Below are positions 1 to 7,477 of a DNA stretch of 64,000 nucleotides, one piece after another. The stretch's first letter is position 1; every line of letters starts with the position of its first letter. The stretch covers positions 1-64,000 of the forward strand of contig NZ_JAHOEA010000006.1 of assembly GCF_019127135.1 (NCBI RefSeq), in the 5' to 3' direction. Below the pieces are notes generated by a model. That model worked only from the letters and a program-made list of their open reading frames with translations, had not been told where the DNA came from and searched no databases. Both the position numbers and the translations under genes were made by a program. The stretch is from Segatella copri (GTDB taxonomy: Bacteria > Bacteroidota > Bacteroidia > Bacteroidales > Bacteroidaceae).

Positions 1-145
1 ATGCTTCTTGGACAAGAATTAAAGTTCAAAAACAAGCTATGCAACTTAAAATTGGGTACCTTTTTCAGTGCCCTCCCAGGGCAGCGCCCTGGGTAATGAT
101 GGATACAAGCCTGTCGCCCTGTAAGGGCAAAAGCTTTCTTTCTTA

Positions 146-190
146 CGTGAAAAAATCTTTTTTGAGAAAAAAGTCTCAAAGTCTCATTTT
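146..190 (+). repeat. Left copy of long inverted repeat flanking the VirE unit
   Basis: About 40 bases match, on the opposite strand, positions 3134-3180. The shared core is an ATCTTTTTT block, then GAAAAAAGT, then TCAAAGTCTCATTTT, with only a few mismatches. The two copies bracket the VirE-like gene and the DUF6078-like gene. This is read directly from the sequence; its role is not known. Confidence 0.6.
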
Positions 191-238
191 CTATTGAAAA
201 TATCGACTTAAAGACTTGATAGATAATAAGATAAAGAA

Positions 239-276
239 AATGAGACTTCTCGGCTTTGGCGCCGAGAAGTCTCATT
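239..276 (-). terminator. Intrinsic terminator after the VirE-like gene
   Basis: A perfect 16-bp stem (AATGAGACTTCTCGGC pairing with 261-276) closes a 6-base loop. On the minus strand it follows the stop codon at 302 by about 25 bases and is followed by a T-rich run, as expected for a Rho-independent terminator. The stem also contains copies of the GAAGTCTCAT iteron, so it may have a second role. Confidence 0.8.
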
Positions 277-297
277 AAAGGCTCATAGAAGTATCAT
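266..297 (+). repeat. Three decamer iterons, 11-bp period
   Basis: GAAGTCTCAT (266-275), AAAGGCTCAT (277-286) and GAAGTATCAT (288-297) recur at exactly 11-bp intervals, one helical turn. The same decamer appears in inverse orientation at 3020-3060, on the other side of the two-gene unit. Confidence 0.65.
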
Positions 298-301
298 AGA
301 T

Positions 302-2188
302 TCACTTTTTCTTTACAAGATACTTCATTCCATCTGCAAATCTCTTATGTTTTAACTCACTCATATTCGCCAGTTTTCTGCCGAATCCCATCAAACTGTT
401 CACCTTGAGCGATGAACCTATCTGCTTTTTCAGATAGTCGAAAATCTCGGCAGCAGTCAGATATTCGCCCTCTCTCTCATTCTCAATCAACTCGAAATAG
501 AGCATGAAATACTGGTCTATCGGCTCAGCCACCTCAAACTGGCAGTTGTTCTTCATGATCAACTTCACCTGTTCCGCATCAAAATAACTCTTTTCGCCAT
601 TGTGTAAAGCAGTCAGCGCCTGGGCGAAAAGTTGCTGATAGTTCGGACGCACGCTCACATCGATAGGTCCCGTCAGTTCCACGCCTATGAATCTTCGGTT
701 GCCGGATGGATCGGTGAGAATATCCTTCATGTTGCTCGTGGCGATGAACGAGGCGAGACGAGGAAATTCCATGACATGACTGCCATACGGAGGCTTGTAT
801 TTCAGCGTAGGCAACTGGATGAGATTCTTCAGAAATCCCTGCTGCACCTGTGGCGAAATCTGGTTGAACTCATCGAGATTGATGACCATAAACTGCGCCA
901 TCGCCTGATAAACCTGACGTTTTTCTGACAGAATCAGATTATCGTTATATCCCCACTGCAGTTCCGGTGGTAACAGCCGGCGACAGAAAGTACTCTTGTT
1001 GTAACCCTGCTTGGAAATGAGAAGCGGAGCCACCGAGTTGCCATACTGGCGATGGGTAAAGCCGCGCCACTGGTCAACCATGCCCAGGAACCAGGTGTAG
1101 AACCAGTCTGCCCAGTAAGGATTGTTGGTAGGAACCGTACGAGCCAAGGCACGGATATGATCCTTCCCGTCCCATTTGTCGTAGCATTGGAAAAGATATT
1201 CATCTATCGGATTATAATTCTTGATGTAGTCAGACTCTAGAAAATTCCTGACATCCTTGATGCTCACTCGGATGTCTGCGAGCTGCACCTCCAGCGTCAT
1301 GCGTTTCTGCACTCTCGGATCCACAGGTTGGAAACCATACCAACCTTTCTCCTTCGGCATGTATTCCACGAATTTCATCACCGTGTTGTATCTGAAGTTA
1401 TATTTACTTTTCAGCAGCTGCATCATGCTCATGATATTCTCGCGAACGCTGTTCTTGTCAACTTTCTTTTCTTCTTCCGAAGTATCGGAACCAGGAATCA
1501 TCTGCTGATTATCTTCCGTGTTGAAAGCCTGGCTCTGAGGGTGCATGTTGCTGTCAATTTTCATCGCTACCGCCTTACTGTTGAAATAAGGTTTCGCATC
1601 GAGCGTCATCATAAAACTGTTGTGCATCGAAGGCTCAAAAGACAGGCTTGCGCCCGCTTCTATAGAAGGTTTCGGTCCGTCTGTGAGCACCGAAGCCTTG
1701 GCTATCGCCTGATATACAGGCAAAATTTGCTGGTAAGCGATGCGGTAAAGTCGTTCGGCATCCGCCTCCTCAGCAGGCAGCAAGTCATCTTCATTGGTGA
1801 ATTTTACCAATACGATAACCGACTTACCATCAGCACCTTCCAGCGCAGCAAAGGTAGAAGGCAGCATGGCAACCGAGCGCTTCACGCCCTCCACGCCGTC
1901 CGCATCCGTGATGTTTCCGAATTTCAGCAGCAGGATACCATTGCAAGTCTTCATCTTCAGGTTGTTGTTTTCGTCTTTGGCAAATTCGGCAGCGGGGTAG
2001 ATGTGCATCCATGTTGGCATATCCTTGTAATATTCGTAGCCGCTTTCCATATAGGTCACGTATTCACGGAAATGGGTAACAGTATTCTTGCTGTCATCCT
2101 TAGCGATGCGCTCCAGCAACTTCTCCATCGTCTTGGTGCTGACGAGGAGCTGCTTCTTATTGTTTGTATGAACGATAGTTACTTTCAT
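302..2188 (-). CDS. VirE-like P-loop helicase/primase-associated protein
   Basis: A 628-residue protein of the Bacteroidales virulence-associated protein E group: an N-terminal region resembling the BT4734-like domain, a central VirE P-loop NTPase core, and a DUF3874-like C-terminus. The Walker A region is near residue 390 (LLISKQGYNKSTF, a variant in which the usual GK is NK) and Walker B near 436 (VINLDEF). Family relatives resemble phage and plasmid replication helicases, so a DNA replication role for a small mobile unit is inferred, not shown. It lies downstream of the DUF6078-like gene on the same strand and ends in a strong terminator. The start at 2188 is the first ATG of the frame. 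The domain call is firm; the biological role is uncertain. Confidence 0.85.
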   Translation of the reverse strand: MKVTIVHTNNKKQLLVSTKTMEKLLERIAKDDSKNTVTHFREYVTYMESGYEYYKDMPTWMHIYPAAEFAKDENNNLKMKTCNGILLLKFGNITDADGVEGVKRSVAMLPSTFAALEGADGKSVIVLVKFTNEDDLLPAEEADAERLYRIAYQQILPVYQAIAKASVLTDGPKPSIEAGASLSFEPSMHNSFMMTLDAKPYFNSKAVAMKIDSNMHPQSQAFNTEDNQQMIPGSDTSEEEKKVDKNSVRENIMSMMQLLKSKYNFRYNTVMKFVEYMPKEKGWYGFQPVDPRVQKRMTLEVQLADIRVSIKDVRNFLESDYIKNYNPIDEYLFQCYDKWDGKDHIRALARTVPTNNPYWADWFYTWFLGMVDQWRGFTHRQYGNSVAPLLISKQGYNKSTFCRRLLPPELQWGYNDNLILSEKRQVYQAMAQFMVINLDEFNQISPQVQQGFLKNLIQLPTLKYKPPYGSHVMEFPRLASFIATSNMKDILTDPSGNRRFIGVELTGPIDVSVRPNYQQLFAQALTALHNGEKSYFDAEQVKLIMKNNCQFEVAEPIDQYFMLYFELIENEREGEYLTAAEIFDYLKKQIGSSLKVNSLMGFGRKLANMSELKHKRFADGMKYLVKKK

Positions 2189-2199
2189 TGAATATATTG

Positions 2200-2256
2200 A
2201 TTAGGATGTTTGTTTGTTAACTATTAACTATAAACTGTTAACTATAAACTATAAAA
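2200..2256. repeat. Short AT-rich tandem repeats (TAACTATAAACT)
   Basis: Directly upstream of the VirE-like gene the bases cycle through TTAACTAT and TAACTATAAACT units. This is a low-complexity spacer of a kind often seen between Bacteroidales genes. No promoter consensus is evident inside it. Confidence 0.5.
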
Positions 2257-2325
2257 TCTTATCAGCGTTGCCCAAAGTTTGGTTGGTAAATTGGGCACTC
2301 GTTTCCCATTGTACGGGCAATGACT

Positions 2326-2384
2326 GCCCGTCACTTGTTCTCCAGTAGCCCGTCACGTGTTCACCGGTAGCCCGTCACGTGTTC
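2326..2384. repeat. 22-bp tandem repeat, 2.7 copies
   Basis: Two full units (2326-2347, 2348-2369) and a partial third (2370-2384) share the core GCCCGTCACGTGTTC, with one change (CTTG for CGTG) in the first unit. Each core contains the palindrome CACGTG or its variant. The array lies between the VirE-like gene and the DUF6078-like gene. Confidence 0.7.
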
Positions 2385-2439
2385 TCTGTGGGACCGTTTA
2401 AATGGCATGGCTGGAACATCTGGAGGGCAGAGAAAAAGA

Positions 2440-2895
2440 TTAGCTTTTAGTGAAATCAATCTCTTCTGAGAAATGGTCGAATTCAACATCTTTATATCCG
2501 TATCTGGCGAAGAGCTGTTTGATATATGCCTGTTGTTCCGGCAGGAGTTTCAGTTGTCCCAGTTTGTAACGATAGTATTGTCCTTTGCTGCCGAGGTAGT
2601 CTCTCATTTCGGCGCGCAGTGCAGGAGCGTCTTTCACTTTCATTTCGGCAAAGAGTTTGTCGAATCCCCATGCCATTTTCACGACACGCAGCGGAGCGAA
2701 GTACTTGCAATTCCCGTTTTTCAGGGCATTTGGGAAAATGGCATCCCCTCTATCAGTCTTCTCGTTTTTATAGAGACCGGATAGATAGTGAATACATTTG
2801 TTTTTCATCGGACATGGTTCGGTGAAACAGTAGGTGATGTTGCTAGGTACGTTTCCGTACTCAAAAGCCTTTTTCAGTAATTCCTTTTCATCCAT
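2440..2895 (-). CDS. DUF6078-like small protein
   Basis: A 151-residue protein without signal peptide or membrane segment. It resembles the uncharacterised DUF6078 group of Bacteroidales. Conserved-looking features are cysteines near the N-terminus (CFTEPCPMKNKC) and a later KNGNCKYF, which could bind a metal, followed by a helical, charged C-terminal half. The gene lies upstream of the VirE-like gene on the same strand, separated by a 250-base spacer with repeats. Its function is unknown. Confidence 0.75.
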   Translation of the reverse strand: MDEKELLKKAFEYGNVPSNITYCFTEPCPMKNKCIHYLSGLYKNEKTDRGDAIFPNALKNGNCKYFAPLRVVKMAWGFDKLFAEMKVKDAPALRAEMRDYLGSKGQYYRYKLGQLKLLPEQQAYIKQLFARYGYKDVEFDHFSEEIDFTKS

Positions 2896-3019
2896 GTTTC
2901 TTAAGTATTAAGAATAAAACATTCTGTTTTACTAAACGCAAAAACCTCCTGTTTATTGCCTTGTAAATGCTATTATTATCACTTCATAAAGCATTTTTTT
3001 TCGATGCAAGCAAGAAATC

Positions 3020-3060
3020 ATGATACTTCTCCCCATTTTATGATACTTCGATGATACTTC
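3020..3060 (-). repeat. Three decamer iterons, inverse of the left set
   Basis: ATGATACTTC occurs at 3020-3029, 3040-3049 and 3051-3060, which is GAAGTATCAT on the minus strand. The last two are 11 bp apart, the spacing seen in the left array at 266-297. Confidence 0.65.
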
Positions 3061-3133
3061 TCCCTCCATTTTTAGAGAAGTCTCATTCATTGTAAAGTTC
3101 TGTATGTTAAAGATATAAGCCTCGTTTTCTGCC

Positions 3134-3180
3134 AAAAAATGAGACTTTGATACTTTTTTCGAGAAAAAAGATTTATACGT
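3134..3180 (-). repeat. Right copy of the inverted repeat flanking the VirE unit
   Basis: This is the reverse-complement partner of 146-190. It keeps the order of a T-run, GAAAAAAGT, then TCAAAGTCTCATTTT. Confidence 0.6.
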
Positions 3181-3325
3181 GCGTGTATCAATAGGTTCTT
3201 TATCGCCGCCGTACTTCTTTCTAAATATCATTCCTTTTGTTGGAAGAATCATGCTCCGCAGCTCCCCTCCTTTTCACCATAGTTCCCCCTCACATAACTT
3301 TTTTCGAAACTTTTTCGCTAAAAGT

Positions 3326-3356
3326 TTTGTTGTTTCGATAATAATTGTTACTTTTG
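3326..3356 (+). promoter_or_regulatory. Consensus Bacteroidales promoter
   Basis: TTTG (3326-3329), a 19-base spacer, then TACTTTTG (3349-3356) match the -33 and -7 elements of the Bacteroidetes primary sigma factor. A transcript would start near 3363 and run rightward into a region with no recognisable gene. Confidence 0.65.
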
Positions 3357-3362
3357 CGGTGT

Positions 3363-3545
3363 CATATCCTTACTGGAAGCTCCAACAGGGCGAAGGTGGG
3401 ATGGACATATATACATAAAGGCGTAACTGTACGCTTTGGTTTTGACGCTATTAGAACTTCGCAACTTCCAAATGTCTGTCAAGAACAAAGCAACGGGGAC
3501 GCCCCTTGGGATGTATCATATATACAACCCTTATTGGCTCATAGC
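3363..3545 (+). ncRNA. Candidate structured noncoding RNA
   Basis: The segment follows a good promoter, carries no credible reading frame and has clear secondary structure. There is an 8-bp hairpin at 3418-3437 (AAGGCGTA, ACTG loop, TACGCTTT), a GGGG-ACG-CCCC hairpin near 3495-3505, and a hairpin at 3508-3530 (GGG, A bulge, TGTAT, CATAT loop, ATACA, CCC). I cannot place it in a known RNA family, and the 3' end is a guess. Confidence 0.4.
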
Positions 3546-3716
3546 ATTTAGCAATGAGTTGATAGGTGGTACTATATACTTACATCGGCGTGGGGCTTCC
3601 AGCGTTGTACATTGAAAGACGATATTTCTTATTTGTTACCTACTTGATTATCAGCAGGTACAGGAAAACTCAAACGTAAGCATCATTTTATTGGGTGACA
3701 AGAAAGAACCAACAAA

Positions 3717-3893
3717 ATGAAAAACAAATCTTGTGCAACAAATTTTGCTACTCAACAACCATTTTCCCCGTTACTTTTACTTCAAGAACCATTTTTACTG
3801 GCGGAAAGAAAAATGATGTGTTACTTGTCTATGGCAGCCAACCAAAGCCAATACACAAATATAAATTCATTCATCTTAGGATATATATACTAA
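3717..3893 (+). CDS. Possible 58-residue peptide with FLLAERK motif
   Basis: An ATG frame of 58 codons translates with plausible composition and contains the peptide FLLAERKM, encoded by the 17-bp repeat TTACTGGCGGAAAGAAA. The same DNA repeat recurs twice downstream on the other strand, where it would also read LAERK in one frame. It may be a small peptide family, or simply a DNA repeat that happens to be open. There is no independent evidence of expression. Confidence 0.3.
   Translation: MKNKSCATNFATQQPFSPLLLLQEPFLLAERKMMCYLSMAANQSQYTNINSFILGYIY
3795..3811 (+). repeat. Repeat TTACTGGCGGAAAGAAA, copy 1
   Basis: Identical over 17 bases to the reverse complements of 3968-3984 and 5384-5400. 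The match to the third copy extends to about 25 of 27 bases. Confidence 0.8.
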
Positions 3894-3967
3894 TGGATTG
3901 GATGAACTGAACGAATTGCGGAGCGATAGCCCAACCATGCCATGTGCAGTATTGGGTTGTCGCTCTC

Positions 3968-3997
3968 TTTCTTTCCGCCAGTAAGAACTCTTGTATG
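3968..3997 (-). repeat. Repeat copy 2, direct repeat with copy 3
   Basis: TTTCTTTCCGCCAGTAA followed, after a variable stretch, by TTGTATG. The same arrangement occurs at 5384-5415. Copies 2 and 3 are direct repeats about 1.4 kb apart and bracket the three-gene cassette 4324-5340. Confidence 0.75.
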
Positions 3998-4323
3998 ATT
4001 TCTGTTACTTTCCACTTGTAATTGCTTGTTTCAAGTCGTTCTTAGCTCTTTTATCCTCATATCTCAACTTTTCTAATTGTTACTCCGTTACCTGAATCTT
4101 CATCACCATTTCTGGGCTTTGATAAATTTGGTTGCAAAGGTAATGTCTGTACCCATATTCCTTGCAAGGTCAGTGCCTATGGTCTCTTGCTAAAATCTCC
4201 ACCTTGCAGGTTGTATTTTAGCAGAGAACCTTGCAGGAAAAGCACAGACACCTTTTGAGGCAACAAAATTTAAATCAATCCCGAAATTGCAGATGCAAAA
4301 TTAGGGAATAAAAAAATGAGCTT
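3998..4323. other. Leader region before the YubB-like cassette
   Basis: No gene is seen. It contains the palindrome CCTTGCAAGG (4160-4169), two further CCTTGCAGG copies, and the long hairpin annotated at 4183-4227. A minus-strand -7 box (CAAAGGTA on the plus strand) lies near 4135-4142. Confidence 0.5.
4183..4227 (+). promoter_or_regulatory. Leader hairpin upstream of YubB-like operon
   Basis: TCTC plus TGCTAAAAT (4183-4196, one bulged T) pairs with ATTTTAGCA plus GAGA (4215-4227) to give a 13-bp stem. The loop carries a smaller ACCT-TGC-AGGT hairpin. It ends about 95 bases before the start codon at 4324, so an attenuator or protein-binding RNA leader is possible. Confidence 0.45.
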
Positions 4324-4905
4324 ATGGCAAACATTTGTGACACTCAGTACAAGGTGATGGGCGAACGCAAGGCGGTAGCCGACCTTTGGAACACGCTCCA
4401 AACAATGGAGGTGAACACCAAGAACGTACATCTCTACAAGTTGGCGGAACACTATGGCATCGACTATGAGAAGATGGGCATATCGGTAAGAGGATATATC
4501 TATTGGGCAGAGTTTGAGGCAGACGAGGACATCTGCTTGTTGTCCTTTGACACCGAAAGTGCATGGTCTGCCTGTGAGGAGTTCTTTGATGAACTGAACA
4601 AAGTTCTTGGTGGAGAACTTTCCGTCAGTTATCGTGAGATAGAATGTGGATGCGACATTTTCTATGTCCATGACGAGCAAGGCTTCTTCCCAGAGGAATG
4701 CTGTGTGAGTTCTTCGGGTGAGCCTTTCGAGGATGCTTGTGAGGACATCTTTGACACTTGCCAAGATGCTATTGCCAAGTGGTGTGAGAAGATGGGTATC
4801 TCGCAAGGCGACAGAACCGATGATGAAATGGTGGACTTCATCAACGGCTATGAGTATGAGAACGAGGATACCTATTATTATATAAACAAGTTCACGTTTG
4901 GCTGA
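4324..4905 (+). CDS. YubB/Api92-like ferredoxin-fold protein
   Basis: A 193-residue acidic, soluble protein. Its opening (MANICDTQYKVMGE) and overall pattern resemble the Api92/YubB-like family (DUF1281), plasmid and phage proteins with a ferredoxin-like fold. The C-terminal half is rich in D, E and aromatic residues. It is the first gene of a tight three-gene cassette: the next gene starts inside its stop codon (TGATGG), which suggests translational coupling. A short ATG lies 7 bases upstream in another frame and is not used here. The molecular role is unknown; such genes are common accessory cargo of conjugative elements. Confidence 0.7.
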   Translation: MANICDTQYKVMGERKAVADLWNTLQTMEVNTKNVHLYKLAEHYGIDYEKMGISVRGYIYWAEFEADEDICLLSFDTESAWSACEEFFDELNKVLGGELSVSYREIECGCDIFYVHDEQGFFPEECCVSSSGEPFEDACEDIFDTCQDAIAKWCEKMGISQGDRTDDEMVDFINGYEYENEDTYYYINKFTFG

Positions 4906-5159
4906 TGGAAAGATTTGAGACGATAGAGAAAATCCCCACTTGGGCATTATGCTATATCATCAATGGCGACCCTACGGGATTGAGTGACGAGGACATCAAG
5001 ATGGTTGATGGCTTCATGCAGAAATGGCAAGTGGAGATTGTTTCTCCACTCAGCCAAGACGGAAACGCATCATTCTCGCACTATCCTGCCTTTGGACTAC
5101 CTGCCGAGGTTGAGGATTGCAAGGTGATTTATCATTCGGAGAACCCACAAACTTTATAG
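4905..5159 (+). CDS. Small ICE accessory protein, DUF6926-like
   Basis: An 84-residue protein beginning MERFETIEKIPTWALCYIINGD, with a short helical centre (DEDIKMVDGFMQKW). The pattern IPTWALCYIINGD is recurrent in small Bacteroidales ICE proteins and I associate it with DUF6926, from memory only. The start codon overlaps the previous stop codon by one base. It has no signal peptide, and its function is unknown. Confidence 0.65.
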   Translation: MERFETIEKIPTWALCYIINGDPTGLSDEDIKMVDGFMQKWQVEIVSPLSQDGNASFSHYPAFGLPAEVEDCKVIYHSENPQTL

Positions 5160-5163
5160 AGCT

Positions 5164-5340
5164 ATGTTTGAATACGAAGAATTGACCGACATTATCGGTT
5201 GCAGTTGCACACTGCTGATACCCTACAGAGGACGCACAGAAGGTTTCGTGGTTGCAGACTATGGTGAGGACATCGTAGTGAAATTGCGCAATGGCAAGGA
5301 AATTGTAGAAAGACGTGATGACGTTCTTGTCTATGACTGA
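5164..5340 (+). CDS. Small SH3-like accessory protein (58 aa)
   Basis: An ATG frame four bases after the previous stop encodes 58 residues: a short acidic N-terminus, then a beta-rich sequence (YRGRTEGFVVADYGEDIVV, then VERRDDVLVYD) resembling a small beta-barrel. The tight spacing and matching codon use support it as the third gene of the cassette. It is followed by a hairpin terminator. No function can be assigned. Confidence 0.65.
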   Translation: MFEYEELTDIIGCSCTLLIPYRGRTEGFVVADYGEDIVVKLRNGKEIVERRDDVLVYD

Positions 5341-5342
5341 CG

Positions 5343-5390
5343 AAAAGGATGCTTGGTGAAGGTTATACTCGTCAGGCATCTTTTTTCTTT
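5343..5390 (+). terminator. Terminator of the YubB-like cassette
   Basis: AAAAGGATGC (5343-5352) pairs with GCATCTTTTT (5376-5385), with one G-U pair, and runs into TTTTTTCTTT. It ends the three-gene cassette and merges with copy 3 of the 17-bp repeat. Confidence 0.65.
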
Positions 5391-5415
5391 CCGCCAGTAA
5401 AAGCCCTTTTGTATG
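5384..5415 (-). repeat. Repeat copy 3
   Basis: TTTCTTTCCGCCAGTAA (5384-5400) then TTTTGTATG (5407-5415). See copies at 3795 and 3968. Confidence 0.75.
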
Positions 5416-6090
5416 TAACGGCAAACTCCCTTCATCGTTTGCCGATAAACTTTTATATGGCTATGCTTTGAGGTTGTATTCGCCAAATGGCGACCTGCCT
5501 CTTTGTATGAGATAAAATCTGCGACTACGCCTTTCTTGGAGCTTTTCGTACAATGAAGCCTTTTGTCTGAGGATGGATCTTGTTTGCAGCATGGCGATTG
5601 TAGTTGGTTGCTCATGCTTACCTTCCTCTACAAATAGGAGTAGCCTTCGAAGCAGGTTCTCCTTCTGCTTGTCTTGGTCAATATGCTCATGCGACCACCC
5701 TCCATGCGGAAAAGTGTATTGCCTGTTGGTTAACCCTTGTTGCTGACGGCAAAACGCCATGGAAACGTGCTTTGCATTGATGATGGTTGCTGCAAATGAT
5801 TGAGCCTTACGATGCTGCTACGGTGTTCTTGCGTCCTTTTCTGAATTACCGATTTTTTGAAGCCACTATTTTTCCTATGCAAAGGTAGCGTGATGCTTCG
5901 ACAGATGGAATCCGTCTTGTGCGGTCGCTTCGCTGTGACCAATAAAATAGCCGATAATCTTCCTTTTTCTCCTCACCGCCAACAGAAAACGAGTATTATA
6001 GTCGATTTTCTTGGTGCTGCCCTCATGTGCCACATCCCTGCTTTTGAATTGCATGTAAAAATTAAGTTTCACTTCAAAAAGTAATTCAAT
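5416..6090. other. Gene-free spacer before ssb
   Basis: About 675 bases with only scattered short frames on both strands, none protein-like. A minus-strand -7 box (CAAAGGTA on the plus strand) is at 5880-5887, and a weak hairpin (GGTCGC ... GTGACC) is near 5925-5942. No RNA family is recognised. Confidence 0.45.
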
Positions 6091-6474
6091 ATGAAAAAAA
6101 TCGAGAACACTTTCGTAGTAACAGGATTCGTAGGCAACAACGCAGAAATCCGTCAGTTCACCAACGCTTCAGTAGCACGTTTCTCATTGGCAGTCAGCCG
6201 TCAGGAGAAGAATGGTGAGGAAACCAACAGAGTATCAGCTTTCATGAACATGGAGGCATGGCGCAAGAATGAGCATGTTGACTCTTTCGACAAGCTGCAG
6301 AAGGGAACCATGCTCACTGTCGAGGGCTACTTCAAGCCAGATGAATGGGTTGATCAGCAAGGCACCAAGCACAACCGCATCGTCTTCATCGCAAACAAGT
6401 TCTATCCTACACCAGACAAGGAGGAAACTCCAACGGTAGAGCCTGAAAAGCCTACCAAGAAAGGCAAGAAATAG
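6091..6474 (+). CDS. ssb: Single-stranded DNA-binding protein
   Basis: A 127-residue protein with a single OB fold: the opening KIENTFVVTGFVGNNAEIRQF, the FSLAVSR strand, and the GTMLTVEGYFKPDEW segment all match SSB. The C-terminal tail is short and basic (PTKKGKK) and lacks the acidic tip with terminal phenylalanine that housekeeping SSBs use to recruit repair partners. That is typical of plasmid or ICE-encoded versions. It probably coats transferred single strands during conjugation. A terminator follows at once, so it is probably monocistronic. Confidence 0.92.
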   Translation: MKKIENTFVVTGFVGNNAEIRQFTNASVARFSLAVSRQEKNGEETNRVSAFMNMEAWRKNEHVDSFDKLQKGTMLTVEGYFKPDEWVDQQGTKHNRIVFIANKFYPTPDKEETPTVEPEKPTKKGKK

Positions 6475-6495
6475 GATTTTTTCATTCTCTCTAAT

Positions 6496-6529
6496 AAACA
6501 AAGCGGCTTCGGTCGCTTTTGTTTTGTTC
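6496..6529 (+). terminator. Terminator after ssb
   Basis: AAACAAAGCGGC, a TTCG tetraloop, then GTCGCTTTTGTTT form a stem with one bulge, followed by a T-rich tail. It lies 21 bases after the ssb stop codon. Confidence 0.75.
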
Positions 6530-7477
6530 ATACAACCATGTTTACTTTTATAGCCACTATTAGCAAGTTTACTCTTATAACCGCCATTACGAGTTCCCTT
6601 TATATCAGCCAAATCACCTTTCTTTTTTAACGCTTCGTCCCACCCATCTGCGAAACCGCACCAACAGTTCGTCAAAGCGACATTCTTCATTTATCGGGAG
6701 TAACATCCCGAAAGATGAAGAATGACCATTTGCCGAAGGACAAGCACGAACAGAATGGCATTGGCTAACGGCATCCGTGACGCAACCGTCACTTACATGC
6801 TGTCTACCAATGCCACCCCTTTCGTGGGATAGCTTGTCTGGCTGTTGCGCAGTTTCACTCCCACCCATATCTTTTATATTCGCTTCTCGTCTTCCTTTTA
6901 TAATCCATGGTTTACACTTTTATAGCCGTTACAAAGATTTCATGCCAAAAGACTCCTTGACTGTGGCGACCAACTGTCGCTACTGCAATAAGCCACATGG
7001 CATGAAGGCTGGAGCGGAAACACACTCGGCATGGATGCCAAGAGAGTTTCCCAATTACTCCTGCCGCATCTTTGTTCCGTCCTTCTGTTATAATCGGCAA
7101 ACCGTTCTCTCTTTATAGCACTTCGTCCCACCCTTGCGGAATTGCACCGATGGCGCAGTTCCACACCCACCCTTTTCTTGTTGTAATCTTATGTAGTAGC
7201 ACTTATAGTCATTTCATTTCGTCCATCGTCTTTGCCGCTTCGGATATTTTCCGCAAAGGTACCAGTTGCGTGGCAAATGCCAAATTGGGCATCATGGATG
7301 CTTTTCAAAAAATCTTCCTCTATGTGCCTTGCATATAGAGCGTATTTTTCGCTTCCAATTTGTCTTTTTGCCTTCCAACACCTTTGCGTGGCGGAAAAAT
7401 ATCCCTTGGGCAAGCCGAAAGGCTTCCGAAAATAGGGAAAATAAAAATTGAGTTTAACACAAATAATTTTTCCGACT
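6530..7477. repeat. Gene-free region of diverged interspersed repeats and hairpins
   Basis: About 950 bases without a credible gene. The unit GTTTAC-n-TTATA-rCC occurs at 6540, 6567 and 6910, and a TTCGTCCCACCC or TCCCACCC block occurs near 6633, 6855 and 7123. Hairpins include an 18-bp stem at 6681-6724, GTGACG-CAAC-CGTCAC at 6777-6792 and GTGGCGAC-CAACT-GTCGCTAC near 6963. On the minus strand, parts read as related peptides (GGYKSK, SGYKSK; RRWVGRSVKKER, ARVGRSAIKRER), so it may derive from duplicated small genes. Origin and role are unknown. Confidence 0.5.
6681..6724. other. Long imperfect hairpin (18-bp stem)
   Basis: CATTCTTCATTTATCGGG (6681-6698) pairs with 6707-6724 across an 8-base loop, with one mismatch and one wobble pair. 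There is no T-tract after it on either strand, so it is not a simple terminator. A protein-binding or single-strand structure is possible. Confidence 0.6.

Larger units (their letters stand above)
1..301. other. Gene-free left edge with palindromes and iterons
   Basis: No convincing gene is seen. The stretch holds a GC-rich palindrome at 75-93 (CCCAGGGC, AGC loop, GCCCTGGG), a second small hairpin at 116-128 (GCCCT, GTA, AGGGC), the left copy of an inverted repeat (146-190), the terminator of the neighbouring minus-strand gene (239-276) and three decamer iterons (266-297). The short reading frames across it do not resemble proteins. Confidence 0.6.
2896..3325. other. Gene-free spacer with iterons
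   Basis: The spacer holds ATGATACTTC decamers (3020-3060), a GAAGTCTCAT copy at 3077-3086 and the right arm of the inverted repeat (3134-3180). A 99-codon minus-strand frame at 2953-3252 crosses these repeats, but its protein is repeat-derived in appearance and I do not accept it as a gene. Confidence 0.5.

Noticed and set aside
1328..2191. 287-codon plus-strand frame
   Set aside because: It is the opposite-strand shadow of the VirE-like gene, which has clear family motifs.
2953..3252. 99-codon minus-strand frame before the DUF6078-like gene
   Set aside because: It runs through iterons and the inverted repeat, has no protein-like motif, and its composition follows the repeats.
5050..5424. 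124-codon minus-strand frame containing LLLAERKKM
   Set aside because: It overlaps two plus-strand genes with better support; only the short repeat-encoded peptide is of interest.
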